Origin: a bacterium
GTDB lineage: Bacteria > JAMCPX01
Reading direction: 5' to 3'
NCBI GenBank assembly: GCA_021800575.1
Contig: JAJYYW010000009.1
Coordinates: 1-11,980, forward strand
DNA: 11,980 bases
Under the pieces are notes generated by a model. The model had not been told where the DNA came from, made no database searches, and saw only the letters and a program-made list of their open reading frames with translations. Below are positions 1 to 7,047 of this stretch, piece after piece. The position numbers and the translations under genes were made by a program. Position 1 is the first letter of the stretch. Each line of letters begins with the position of its first letter.

Positions 1-284
1 CCCAGCAGTTCCGGAGATGACCATCCCACACTGCCGGAGTCGTCGTTCAATGACCACAACAGGTTGGTGATCAAGGTTCTTACAAAATCCAGGTCCTGCA
101 CCGGCATCGCGGCGACGACAGAGCCCGCTGCCCGTACGATGCCGAATCTGAGCGTGTCGTCCGTGGTATAGGTCAGCGAGATCAGTGTCGATAATCGCGT
201 CTTCTTCTCCCGTACCAGGGCACGCAGGTCATCGTAGCGTTCTGTGAGTGCAAGGTCTTTGATCGTCTCTTTTTCTTTCATCAT
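1..284 (-). CDS. HEAT-repeat-like protein (DVU0298-type), N-terminal part
   Basis: This partial gene runs off the left edge, leaving about 94 residues. The reading frame opens with two adjacent ATG codons (284 and 281) and has no stop to the window end. The visible protein is hydrophilic and helical, beginning MMKEKETIKDLALTERYDDL, and contains the segment WSLNDDSGSVGWSSPELLG. From memory, a W-x-L-N-D-E-S-G...G-W...P-E segment is typical of the DVU0298 family of HEAT-like repeat proteins found in sulfate reducers and relatives, whose function is not established. It lies 23 bases downstream of the DsrE-family gene on the same strand, so the two are probably co-transcribed. No Shine-Dalgarno sequence is evident, which fits translational coupling. 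The family call is from motif memory only; the frame itself is secure. Confidence 0.6.
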   Translation of the reverse strand, partial: MMKEKETIKDLALTERYDDLRALVREKKTRLSTLISLTYTTDDTLRFGIVRAAGSVVAAMPVQDLDFVRTLITNLLWSLNDDSGSVGWSSPELL

Positions 285-307
285 ATCATGACGCCGGCAA
301 AACAACG

Positions 308-667
308 CTACGGTTTTATGTACGCGTATCCCTGGCTCTGCCTCCTGAGGATCTCGGTAATGCCCGCGCTGACAACCCTGATGAACGACGGCAGTCTGTC
401 TTCTGCAACAGGACAATCCGGGTTGTCCCCGCACACCATCAGCAGGGAATTTCTGCACGCAACCACGTCCACCCCCTGTGCCTGGAGGTCCTGCAACTGC
501 TGCAGGACCTTCTGATCCTGAAACGCTGCAACCGCTGTCCCGTTGATGACGAGCTCCACACGAGGTCTGTCGGGCGCAAGGTCCTTCACGAGGTTCGTTA
601 TGCTCCCCGCAGCTATGGGTATCCTCTCCCGGTCGTTCACATGCACAACGACACTGTATCCGCTCAT
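308..667 (-). CDS. DsrE/DsrF-like family protein
   Basis: The product is a 119-residue soluble protein with the DsrE-like alternating strand/helix pattern: an opening strand VVVHVNDRE, then RVELVINGTAVAAF (36-49), then GVDVVACRNSL (65-75). The cysteine at residue 71 sits where many family members carry the conserved Cys used in sulfur handling. Cys79 and Cys85 follow in a less usual CGDNPDC segment. DsrE-fold proteins bind or relay sulfur (DsrEFH, TusBCD), but many small single-gene members have no proven role, so sulfur relay is inference. The start at 667 follows a purine-rich GAAGGGG stretch about 13 bases upstream, farther than optimal. It is divergent from the TauE-like permease and followed 23 bases later by the HEAT-like gene. 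There is no signal peptide or membrane segment, so it is predicted cytoplasmic. Confidence 0.8.
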   Translation of the reverse strand: MSGYSVVVHVNDRERIPIAAGSITNLVKDLAPDRPRVELVINGTAVAAFQDQKVLQQLQDLQAQGVDVVACRNSLLMVCGDNPDCPVAEDRLPSFIRVVSAGITEILRRQSQGYAYIKP

Positions 668-762
668 GCATGGATTGTTACCCCTTCACGGAACAAATAT
701 CAAACAAAAACGGCACGCCGGCGGCGCGGCCACGTCCGACAGGACGTTTCATGAAAATTGTA

Positions 763-791
763 TTGACACACTTTCTTGCATATTGTATACA
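763..791 (+). promoter_or_regulatory. sigma70-type promoter of the TauE/DUF1634 pair
   Basis: A perfect -35 hexamer TTGACA (763-768), a 17-base spacer and a -10 TATACA (786-791, four of six matches) form a good housekeeping promoter. Transcription would start near 797-799, only 2-4 bases before the ATG at 801, so the message would be almost leaderless. The -10 lies inside the palindrome at 780-795. Confidence 0.6.
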
Positions 792-795
792 ATAT
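780..795. promoter_or_regulatory. 16-bp perfect palindrome, probable repressor operator
   Basis: ATATTGTATACAATAT is identical to its own reverse complement and covers the -10 of the promoter at 763-791. The core TTGTATACAA resembles sites of GntR-family (FadR/FCD-type) regulators, whose half-sites commonly read T-x-G-T...A-C-x-A. A protein bound here would block RNA polymerase and could also affect the divergent DsrE gene. No regulator gene of that type is in the window. A further half-site-like ATTGTAT lies at 757-763. The palindrome is seen directly; the regulator family is inference. Confidence 0.55.
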
Positions 796-800
796 GTAAG

Positions 801-1616
801 ATGACGATAATATTCTTGATATCGGTGTTCGCGGGATTCATCGGTGCACTCAGCGGCATGGGGGGAGGGATCATCATCGTCCCTGCGCTCGTCCTGCTCG
901 GTATCAACATAAAATATGCCATCGCAGCGAGCATGCTGTCGGTCATTGCGACGTCGTGTTCCGCCACGGCGGCGTATGCAAAGGAGCGGATCGTTAACCT
1001 GAAAATAGGCACGTTTCTGCAGCTCTTCACTATTCTCGGCGCCATCGCAGGCGCAACCCTGACCCTGCACATGAGCGAAAAGCCGCTGTCGCTGATGTTC
1101 GGCCTCATCCTGCTGACATCATGGATAACATTGCTGAAAAAAGGTGTGAGCGTTGCCCGCTACGACAACAAGGGCGGCATCGTGGACAACTATCTCGAGC
1201 TGTCGGGATGTTACGAAGAAAAGGTACCACCGTACAGGATCATCAATTACAAGAGCAGGTACGCTGCACTTGGGGGTCCGTTCATGTTTTTGGCGGGCAT
1301 GGTTGCAGGGCTTCTTGGCATAGGGGCCGGAGCACTCAAGGTTCTGATCCTCGATCTGCTCATGGGACTGCCTCCGAAGGTGTCGACGACAACGAGCAAT
1401 TACATCATCGGCATCACCGCGCTCGCCGGCTCGAGCGTTTTCTTCGCTTCCGGATACTTAAAGCCAGGGCTTGCGGTACCGATCATTTTAGGGGTATTGG
1501 CAGGGTCATGGATCGGCTCCAAGCTCCTGGTGCGGATGGTCGAGGAAGCCGTGCGGAGGCTGTTTCTCGTTATCCTGCTCGTTATCGCACTTGAAATGAT
1601 CTGGAGAGGTATATAA
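801..1616 (+). CDS. sulfite exporter TauE/SafE family permease
   Basis: The product is a 271-residue polytopic inner-membrane protein of usual family length. It has the two-fold internal repeat of TauE/SafE (formerly DUF81) proteins: a glycine-rich first half GFIGALSGMGGGIIIVPAL (12-30) and a matching second half GMVAGLLGIGAGALKVLIL (166-184). A charged loop (about 113-155) separates them. Family members export or import sulfite, sulfoacetate and other small anions; the substrate here is unknown. The frame stays open upstream to 543, but I chose ATG 801 because the protein then begins with the first membrane segment and because the promoter overlaps anything further upstream. There is no Shine-Dalgarno sequence. 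The DUF1634 gene begins one base after the stop. The divergent DsrE-family gene makes a sulfur-related role plausible, but this is not shown. Confidence 0.88.
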   Translation: MTIIFLISVFAGFIGALSGMGGGIIIVPALVLLGINIKYAIAASMLSVIATSCSATAAYAKERIVNLKIGTFLQLFTILGAIAGATLTLHMSEKPLSLMFGLILLTSWITLLKKGVSVARYDNKGGIVDNYLELSGCYEEKVPPYRIINYKSRYAALGGPFMFLAGMVAGLLGIGAGALKVLILDLLMGLPPKVSTTTSNYIIGITALAGSSVFFASGYLKPGLAVPIILGVLAGSWIGSKLLVRMVEEAVRRLFLVILLVIALEMIWRGI

Positions 1617-1617
1617 C

Positions 1618-2184
1618 ATGACAACCATCAAACCGGACGTGTCCGGAACACCCCAGGGGAACATGCCCGGCTCCCTGGATGACCGGTGCGTTTCCTCGGT
1701 GATTTCCGACGACATTCAGTCGCACAAGGACGCGATCGTAAAACTCAACGACGATATCAAAAAGCACCAGCAGGCGATCCTGACCCTTCAGAAACGGCTA
1801 TCCGCAATTCCTGCCGTACGCAAGATGGCGAGTCTGGAGGACGTCATATCGTTCATCTACAGAGGCGGTGTATCGCTGACCATGCTTTTCTTCCTCGCGG
1901 GCATGATACGCTTTTACTTGCGGCACGACAACTTGAACGTCGACTACGGCATGTTCTACAAAAACTTCTATCAATTCACGGAGCGCGAACTGCAGTTCAT
2001 GACCCTCGGCCATTTCAGGACGGAAGTGCTCCTCAATGCAGGACTGATGATCCTCCTGATCGCACCCATGGTGCAGGTCCTGGCGACAGGCGTGTACATG
2101 GTCGCGGTCAACCGGAACTGGAAGTACGGCATTATCACGCTCATCGTCCTCGTGATCCTTGCGATCAGCCTGCTGTTCCATTGA
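1618..2184 (+). CDS. DUF1634 family membrane protein with coiled-coil extension
   Basis: The product has 188 residues. Residues 1-70 are hydrophilic and include a likely coiled coil (about 33-62, DDIQSHKDAIVKLNDDIKKH onward). Three membrane segments follow at about 80-100, 137-163 and 170-187. The pattern SFIYRGGVSLTMLFFLAG, a segment near TLGHFRTEVLLNAGLMILL and VLATGVYMVAVNRNWKYG match the DUF1634 family as I remember it. DUF1634 genes commonly follow TauE/SafE permeases and may encode an accessory subunit, but their function is unproven. Members are usually about 110-130 residues, so the N-terminal extension is unusual. The gene begins one base after the permease stop with a good ribosome site, GGAGAGG at 1603-1609, inside the permease gene, so the two are certainly one operon. 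Confidence 0.75.
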   Translation: MTTIKPDVSGTPQGNMPGSLDDRCVSSVISDDIQSHKDAIVKLNDDIKKHQQAILTLQKRLSAIPAVRKMASLEDVISFIYRGGVSLTMLFFLAGMIRFYLRHDNLNVDYGMFYKNFYQFTERELQFMTLGHFRTEVLLNAGLMILLIAPMVQVLATGVYMVAVNRNWKYGIITLIVLVILAISLLFH

Positions 2185-2193
2185 TCAATAAAA

Positions 2194-2234
2194 TTCCTCA
2201 TGTGCCCGCTGCACTGCATACGGCACATGAGGAA
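2194..2234 (-). terminator. intrinsic terminator between convergent operons
   Basis: A perfect 13-bp inverted repeat (TTCCTCATGTGCC at 2194-2206 and its complement at 2222-2234) encloses a 15-base loop. On the minus strand the stem is followed by TTTTATTG, giving a standard rho-independent terminator about 30 bases past the LolA-like gene. On the plus strand the stem begins 10 bases past the DUF1634 stop but has no T-tract, so it would act weakly, or only as an mRNA 3' end, in that direction. Confidence 0.75.
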
Positions 2235-2236
2235 GA

Positions 2237-2251
2237 CGGTGACCGTCACCG
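2237..2251. repeat. short palindrome beside the terminator
   Basis: CGGTGAC-C-GTCACCG is a 7-bp perfect inverted repeat with a single central base, between the LolA-like stop codon (2263) and the terminator stem. The near-zero loop argues against a full RNA hairpin, although a shorter stem with a 3-base or larger loop could form. It may be a protein site or part of a compound terminator. The repeat is seen directly; its function is unknown. Confidence 0.4.
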
Positions 2252-2262
2252 GCACCCTGATG

Positions 2263-2997
2263 CTATTGTTCTTTCAGCGTCCGCTCGGTAAAAATGCTGT
2301 CGCGCAATCCGGTGTTCACCTTCAGGTCCTTGACGGTAATCTCGGTCTTGTGGTTCTCCTGGACGTTGTCCATGGTCATGGACATGGGGAACCATTTTCC
2401 ATCGATCTTTTTTATCTCGGTGTTGACCAGTATTTTCAGAAGCTTGCCGGACTTGTCGTAAAACTCCATCTTTAACGGGACAAACGTATCGTCCTTCACC
2501 CATACCTTCATCATGCTGTACGCGGCATCTCCGGGCTTGGGTTTGAGCAGTAACGCGTATTCGCCGTCCTTGTAGGAGACGACGGTGGCGGTAAAATCAT
2601 GGGAAAGACCGCTTGAGCTCAGGTCACGGTAGCTGAAGTCCGAGCCCATGAAACTGCCGTGGGAAACATGGCCTGCTATCCTGCGCACCTTGCCGAGCGC
2701 GGGCAAGTACAGCCACATGTTATCGCTGCCGCGTGACAGGAACCCCGTGCCCTTGATGTCCGCAGGCGCCAGGAAGCGTATCAAATGATCATCGGCACCC
2801 TTGGTATACATCTTGAGGGTCCGCTCGGTCGTCGTGCCGCTGCTGTCTATCAGTTTCATCTCTGCCACGCTGACCTTATCGTTGGTCAGCTGCTGATCGT
2901 CGATCTTTTTCAAAACCTCGTTTCCGGTTAATGGCGGAGCAGCGTTGACCAGCAGCAGAAGAACCGGCACCATGAGCATCAACATAGACTTTTTCAT
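2263..2997 (-). CDS. outer membrane lipoprotein-sorting-like protein (LolA-like, COG2834 type)
   Basis: The product is a 244-residue secreted protein. Residues 1-20 form a signal peptide (MKKSMLMLMVPVLLLLVNAA) with probable signal peptidase I cleavage after Ala19 or Ala20 and no lipobox. The mature part has the family signature DNMWLYLPALGKVRRIAG followed by FMGSDFSYRDL, then beta-rich segments ending in ITVKDLKVNTGLRDSIF. These are features of the LolA-like/RseB-fold proteins annotated as outer membrane lipoprotein-sorting protein. That name reflects fold; members of this branch usually accompany transporters and their ligand is unknown. I chose ATG 2997 rather than 3021 because AAAGGAG lies 7-8 bases upstream and the signal peptide then starts correctly. 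It is last in the efflux block, 65 bases after the pump gene, and may also have its own promoter at 3019-3047. Confidence 0.82.
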   Translation of the reverse strand: MKKSMLMLMVPVLLLLVNAAPPLTGNEVLKKIDDQQLTNDKVSVAEMKLIDSSGTTTERTLKMYTKGADDHLIRFLAPADIKGTGFLSRGSDNMWLYLPALGKVRRIAGHVSHGSFMGSDFSYRDLSSSGLSHDFTATVVSYKDGEYALLLKPKPGDAAYSMMKVWVKDDTFVPLKMEFYDKSGKLLKILVNTEIKKIDGKWFPMSMTMDNVQENHKTEITVKDLKVNTGLRDSIFTERTLKEQ

Positions 2998-3018
2998 AGC
3001 GATCTCCTTTCGTGCATA

Positions 3019-3047
3019 CACATAGACGTTTCACCCTCCCGTGTCAA
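3019..3047 (-). promoter_or_regulatory. possible internal promoter for the LolA-like gene
   Basis: Reading the minus strand, TTGACA (3042-3047), a 17-base spacer and TATGTG (3019-3024) lie between the pump stop and the LolA-like start. The -35 is perfect and the -10 weak. A 6-bp inverted repeat, GTTTCA (3028-3033) with TGAAAC (3048-3053), brackets the -35. The gene could thus be expressed independently of the upstream efflux genes. Confidence 0.35.
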
Positions 3048-3062
3048 TGAAACACACCGGGC

Positions 3063-4655
3063 TCACATCTCCACGATCTCAATTCTTTCGTCTGATGATT
3101 TTTCCTTTTTATAGACGATATTCTTGAGAAACAGTGTCGGGATGATGCCGAGCAGCACCAGGATCCCGGTCAGATAAAAGGCATCGTCAAAGGCGTTCAT
3201 CGTTGCCCATTGATGCAGGTACGCCAGCAGGCTGCCCTTCCCTGCGATACCCGCATTATAAAAGCTCGCCCCCTTGCTCAAGGCGTAATTCGATATTTTC
3301 TGAAAAAGGTCCTGGGTGACCGGCGACGACGGAACAAAGTGTCCGACGTAGGACGCCATGTGAAAATCCGTCCTCGAATCAAGGACCGTACCGAGGGCAG
3401 CGATACCGAAAGTCCCGCCAGTTTGCATGATGACATTGAGCATGCCGGAACCGAGGTTGATCTCCTCGGGTTTCAGGGCATTGATCGCGGCGCTGGTCAC
3501 AGGTGCCATGATAAAACTGATGCCGAACCCCCGCATCATCAATCCGATGGTAATAAACTCGATATTCGACAGCAGGGACAGCGAAGCAAAAAAGTACAAT
3601 GAATAGGCGGTCAGGAGTATCCCGAATACGAGCGGCATCTTGGGCCCCACCTTATCCACAAGCTTCCCTGCAATCGGCATGCCCAGGGTGACCATAATGG
3701 CCTGAGGGATCATCAGAATACCCGTCATGGTGGCAGAATACCCCAGCAGGTTTTGAAAATACAGGGGCATGAGAAACACCGTCCCGAACAGGGCTATGGA
3801 CCGCATGATGCCCAAAATGTTGAGCAGGACAAAGTTATAATTCTTGAAGATCGCGAGATCGATGATCGGCTTTTTCACCACCGATTCAGCGATGATGAAC
3901 ATGAAAAACGTAAGATACGACACAGCAAACAGGTTCAGAATGTAGCCCGATGTCCACCCCTTTTCTTCGCCCTTGGTCAGCGCCACCAGCAGGGTGCCGA
4001 GGAACAGGCCGAAGGTCAAAAACCCTATGAAATCAAAGCTTCTCAAAACGCTCATGTCCCCTTTGGCGGGTTTTAAAATACTCAGCCCCCAGAATAACGC
4101 GATGACCCCGATAGGAATATTGATATAGAACAGTGCATGCCAGCTCACGTGGTCCAGCAGGTAGCCGCCGAGTGTCGGTCCTATGGCAGGGGCAGCGGTA
4201 ATACCGGCCCCCCAGATACCCAGGGCGAGCCCCCGCTCCTCTTTCGGAAAAACCTCGGAGATCATCGTCATGCCGGTCGGCATGATATCACCGGCGCCAA
4301 TCGCCTGGATCAACCTGAACACGATAAGCGAATCGAGGCTCCAGGAAAGACTGCATAAAAACGAGCCGGCGACAAAAAAGGCAAGCTCGAGCAGAAAAGC
4401 GACCTTCAGCCCGACCAGGTTCCGCAGCCATACCGCGAGGGGCATGAGGATTGCGAACGCAAGCATGTACGCCGTGACGATCCACTCCACCTCTTCTGTG
4501 TTTGCCCCGAATGCCACCATGAAGTGCGGCAGGGCGACATTGACGATCGAATTGTCAAGCACCCCCATGAAGCTCCCGATCATGACGATCGTGAGCACCC
4601 ACCACTTATATGAAGCGCCGTCGCTATTCTGCGCAGCGCCCCCGTTTACAGCCAT
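3063..4655 (-). CDS. DHA2 family (EmrB/QacA-type) MFS drug efflux pump
   Basis: The product is a 530-residue, 14-segment proton-driven exporter of the EmrB type, working in the inner membrane with the adaptor and channel encoded upstream. Visible family signatures are the first-helix motif GVLDNSIVNVALPHF (31-45, with the DHA2 Asp34), the segment FRLIQAIGAGDIMPTG (113-128), and antiporter motif C at 149-164 (GAGITAAPAIGPTLGG) followed by FYINIPIG. Motif A (about 71-86, MPLAVWLRNLVGLKVA) lacks the usual Asp, as in EmrB-like proteins generally. The periplasmic loop before the last segment (about residues 435-485) is typical for the family. The start codon lies within the last ten bases of the adaptor gene and has no Shine-Dalgarno sequence, so translation is probably coupled. 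The substrate range cannot be read from sequence. Confidence 0.92.
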   Translation of the reverse strand: MAVNGGAAQNSDGASYKWWVLTIVMIGSFMGVLDNSIVNVALPHFMVAFGANTEEVEWIVTAYMLAFAILMPLAVWLRNLVGLKVAFLLELAFFVAGSFLCSLSWSLDSLIVFRLIQAIGAGDIMPTGMTMISEVFPKEERGLALGIWGAGITAAPAIGPTLGGYLLDHVSWHALFYINIPIGVIALFWGLSILKPAKGDMSVLRSFDFIGFLTFGLFLGTLLVALTKGEEKGWTSGYILNLFAVSYLTFFMFIIAESVVKKPIIDLAIFKNYNFVLLNILGIMRSIALFGTVFLMPLYFQNLLGYSATMTGILMIPQAIMVTLGMPIAGKLVDKVGPKMPLVFGILLTAYSLYFFASLSLLSNIEFITIGLMMRGFGISFIMAPVTSAAINALKPEEINLGSGMLNVIMQTGGTFGIAALGTVLDSRTDFHMASYVGHFVPSSPVTQDLFQKISNYALSKGASFYNAGIAGKGSLLAYLHQWATMNAFDDAFYLTGILVLLGIIPTLFLKNIVYKKEKSSDERIEIVEM

Positions 4656-5608
4656 GAAAATTTTTTGGTGTGTATCTTCACTTCAACGGACATGCCGGGC
4701 CGCAAGGTATAGCCCTGGGTATCGATCGCAATCTTTACCGGCACGCGCTGAACGATCTTGATGAAGGTGCCCGAGGGGTTTTCAGCCGGTATGACGGAGT
4801 ACGCACCGATGGTCTCTGCCTGCACATGAAGGACCGTTCCGGTAAAGTCAACACCGGGATAGGTATCGACGGAGATGTCGACCTTTTGTCCGGGTTTAAC
4901 GGGTCCGACATGCGTCTCCTTGAGATTGGCTTCTATCCACACATCGCGGAGGTCAACGATGCCGAAGATGGGTTCGCCGGGTGCCATGTTCTGGCCGATG
5001 TTCGCGTACCGCTCCGCGACCGTGCCGGGGATGGGGCTCTTGATCGCAATGCCCTCCAGCCGGTTATACGTGGCATCGAGGATGTTCTTCGCCAGCGCCA
5101 GCGTGATCTGCGCGGATTCGTACTGCGACTTTGTCACCTCGTACCGTGTCCGTGCGTCGAGGAGATTCTGCTCGCTCGTCCCCCCGCGCTTGAACACGCG
5201 CTCCAGCCGCTGTGCGTTCTTCTGTGCGTCCAGCAATTCGGACTTGAGGACCTCGTCGTTGTTCTTGGCCTGCTGGTACTGGATGGACGCCTGTGCACGG
5301 GCGGATTTCAGGTCCTTATCGGTTATAATGTTGGAGAGGGTCACCATGGCCAGGGTTTCACCCCGGGTAACGCTGTCTCCTTCATCCGCATTCAGCTGGT
5401 TTATGTAGGCGGGCAGCGGAGAGCTGAGAATGATCAGGTGTGCAGCAACCTGTGCATCTTCGGTATAAGCAAAGTTGTTCCAGTAACGCCACCAGACGAG
5501 CCCGAAAATAATACCCGCGATGATCAGCAGGCCCGGCACGTAGACCCGGGGCTGGCTCATCATCTTCTTTTTGCTTTTTTCTTTATGTTTCTTTTCTGTT
5601 TCTTCCAT
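4646..5608 (-). CDS. HlyD/EmrA-type periplasmic adaptor (membrane fusion) protein
   Basis: The product has 320 residues. A very lysine-rich cytosolic tail (1-20) precedes one membrane anchor (about 22-41, VYVPGLLIIAGIIFGLVWW). The EmrA-like NFAYTEDAQVAAHLIILSS segment follows, then half of the lipoyl/barrel domain (60-90), a long alpha-helical hairpin (about 93-190), the second lipoyl half with AIKSPIPGTVAERYANIGQ, and a beta-barrel part including SVIPAENPSGTFIKIVQRVPV, a close EmrA signature. It joins the DHA2 pump to the TolC-type channel. The start at 5608 has AAGGA about eight bases upstream. The gene overlaps the pump gene by ten bases and follows the channel gene after a 105-base gap that holds a small stem-loop. 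Confidence 0.9.
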   Translation of the reverse strand: MEETEKKHKEKSKKKMMSQPRVYVPGLLIIAGIIFGLVWWRYWNNFAYTEDAQVAAHLIILSSPLPAYINQLNADEGDSVTRGETLAMVTLSNIITDKDLKSARAQASIQYQQAKNNDEVLKSELLDAQKNAQRLERVFKRGGTSEQNLLDARTRYEVTKSQYESAQITLALAKNILDATYNRLEGIAIKSPIPGTVAERYANIGQNMAPGEPIFGIVDLRDVWIEANLKETHVGPVKPGQKVDISVDTYPGVDFTGTVLHVQAETIGAYSVIPAENPSGTFIKIVQRVPVKIAIDTQGYTLRPGMSVEVKIHTKKFSWL

Positions 5609-5667
5609 ATTTTTTTCCTTTCGAATCTCTCTCGAATCAACCCTGTTTCATTATCGCACACGCCAGC

Positions 5668-5688
5668 CTGCTCCATGCCCGGGAGCAG
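5668..5688. other. small stem-loop in the tolC-emrA gap
   Basis: CTGCTCC (5668-5674) and GGAGCAG (5682-5688) form a 7-bp stem with a 7-base loop in the 105 bases between the channel and adaptor genes. No T-tract follows on the minus strand, so it is not a complete terminator. It could be a processing or stability element that sets the relative levels of the two products, or chance. No promoter is obvious in the gap. Confidence 0.3.
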
Positions 5689-5713
5689 CGGACAACAGGC
5701 CCGTGCAGTCACT

Positions 5714-7039
5714 TCAGTACGAAGCCGTTCCCATAATCCGCTCCAGGTCAGCGATGGCGAGCAGGTAGTTGTACTTTGACTTGATGTAATTCATCTGCGC
5801 CTCTTTGAGACCGAGGTTGGCATTCAGCACATCGAGGTTCGTTGCAAGCCCTATCCGGTACTGCTCCTGTGCTATGCTCTCCGCTTTCCTGGCGGTTGTC
5901 AGGGCTTCCTCGGCCGCCTGGATCTCGTGGCTGGCCACCGTTGCGTTCGAATACGCTGCTTCCGTCGATATCCTGATGGTGTCCATGGTCTGGGATTTGA
6001 GGAACACCAGCCGGTAGTAATTCGATGATTGCTCCTCGAACTGTCCCACGTTCGTTCCGCCGTTGAACAGCGGTATGGACAGGACAAGCGCCGCCTGATA
6101 GATGTCCTGCCATGCACCCGTGAATTCGTTGGACAGCCAGTTGTAGTTACCCGTCAGCGCGAGGACCGGTGAAAATTTTCCGAGGGACGCCTTCTTAAAC
6201 TCATCCTGTGCGGACAACTGCTCGTTGATGATCTTGAGCTGATAGTTGTTGTCCTTCGCCCTGGTCTCGTAGTAGTCAAGGTTTTGGGAAAACGGCGGCA
6301 GCGTGACCTCCGGGCTTGCGCACACGTCGCTGGTCAACTCGACACCGAGAAGATTCTTGAGCGCGAGTCCCGCGATCTTCACATTGTTCTGTGCCGCTAT
6401 AAACTGGGGCTGCAGATTGGACAGGCTGACACTCGCATTCAGCATATCGAGTTCCGACGCCTCTCCTTCGCCGTACCGGTCCTTCGTGACCCGGTAATGC
6501 TCGGCGGCAAGGTCAATGGAATGCTGCAGGACATCCACGGACTCGGACGCGAGCAGCAAATTGTAGTATGCCTTCTTGACCTGATAGACGACCTCCTGCT
6601 TTTCGGACTGTTCCTGCTCCTGTGCGGAGTCATACATCTTCCGCGCTGCTTTGTAGCTGTGGTATATCATGCCCCCGGCAAACAACGTCCACGTACCGCT
6701 GAAACCCGCATTGTACGTAAACGTGGTGTCGATCCTTGCATTGAGCGAGGACGGCGGGAAGTTTGGTCCGAACGAACCGGCAGGTATCGGGATCAGGGGC
6801 ACCTGGTAGCTGAAGGTGTACATGCCGTTGGCAGAAATGTTCGGCATAAAACTGCCCCGTGCCTGAACAACCCGCGCCCATGCCGCATCCTTCTCCTGCT
6901 CTGTCTGTTTTATGGTTTTATTGTTGCTGATGGCAAGCCTGAGCGCCTCGTTGAGACTCAGGGTCTCGCACGCCTGCACCCTGACCGGAAGCACCATGGC
7001 AAACAGCAATAAAACGGCTGCTATGGTTTTTATCTTCAT
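5714..7039 (-). CDS. TolC family outer membrane efflux channel
   Basis: The product has 441 residues from this start, the normal length for the family. A signal peptide covers residues 1-23 (MKIKTIAAVLLLFAMVLPVR then VQA) with cleavage before Cys24. The surroundings (VQAC) are a poor lipobox, so lipid attachment is possible but unlikely. Two outer-membrane efflux repeats follow: the first opens LSLNEALRLAISNNKTIKQT, and the second, in the C-terminal half, ends with QYRIGLATNLDVLNANLGLK and YLLAIADLERIMG. Both have the long coiled helices of a periplasmic tunnel. I prefer ATG 7039 because GAGGAG lies just upstream. The alternative ATG 7051 adds MRRY and overlaps the tetR stop as ATGA, so coupled initiation there is also credible. 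It lies between the repressor and the adaptor in the efflux operon. Confidence 0.9.
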   Translation of the reverse strand: MKIKTIAAVLLLFAMVLPVRVQACETLSLNEALRLAISNNKTIKQTEQEKDAAWARVVQARGSFMPNISANGMYTFSYQVPLIPIPAGSFGPNFPPSSLNARIDTTFTYNAGFSGTWTLFAGGMIYHSYKAARKMYDSAQEQEQSEKQEVVYQVKKAYYNLLLASESVDVLQHSIDLAAEHYRVTKDRYGEGEASELDMLNASVSLSNLQPQFIAAQNNVKIAGLALKNLLGVELTSDVCASPEVTLPPFSQNLDYYETRAKDNNYQLKIINEQLSAQDEFKKASLGKFSPVLALTGNYNWLSNEFTGAWQDIYQAALVLSIPLFNGGTNVGQFEEQSSNYYRLVFLKSQTMDTIRISTEAAYSNATVASHEIQAAEEALTTARKAESIAQEQYRIGLATNLDVLNANLGLKEAQMNYIKSKYNYLLAIADLERIMGTASY

Positions 7040-7047
7040 GTATCTCC

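Noticed and set aside
732..747. ACGTCC-GACA-GGACGT inverted repeat in the divergent region
   Set aside because: A 6-bp stem with a 4-base loop upstream of both promoters is too short to call; kept only as a possible secondary site.
543..800. Upstream extension of the TauE-type frame
   Set aside because: The 86 extra residues overlap the DsrE gene antisense and the promoter/operator and are not membrane-like; the family fold begins at 801.
1121..1594. Plus-strand frame inside the TauE-type gene
   Set aside because: It is a +1 shadow of the permease, arginine- and histidine-rich with no membrane segments, and not supported by any signal.
4413..4443. Degenerate antiporter motif A in the DHA2 pump
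   Set aside because: The missing Asp looked like a defect, but EmrB-type proteins generally lack the canonical motif A, so it is not evidence of inactivation.
4670..5779. Plus-strand open frame of 369 codons opposite the adaptor gene
   Set aside because: It is longer than the sense gene but has no recognisable domain, no ribosome site, and runs against a clear EmrA-type protein; long antisense frames are expected from codon bias in GC-rich genes.
6968..6973. Lipobox at the TolC-type signal peptide
   Set aside because: Cys24 follows the cleavage site, but VQAC has Gln at -2, unlike usual lipoboxes, so ordinary signal peptidase I cleavage is preferred.
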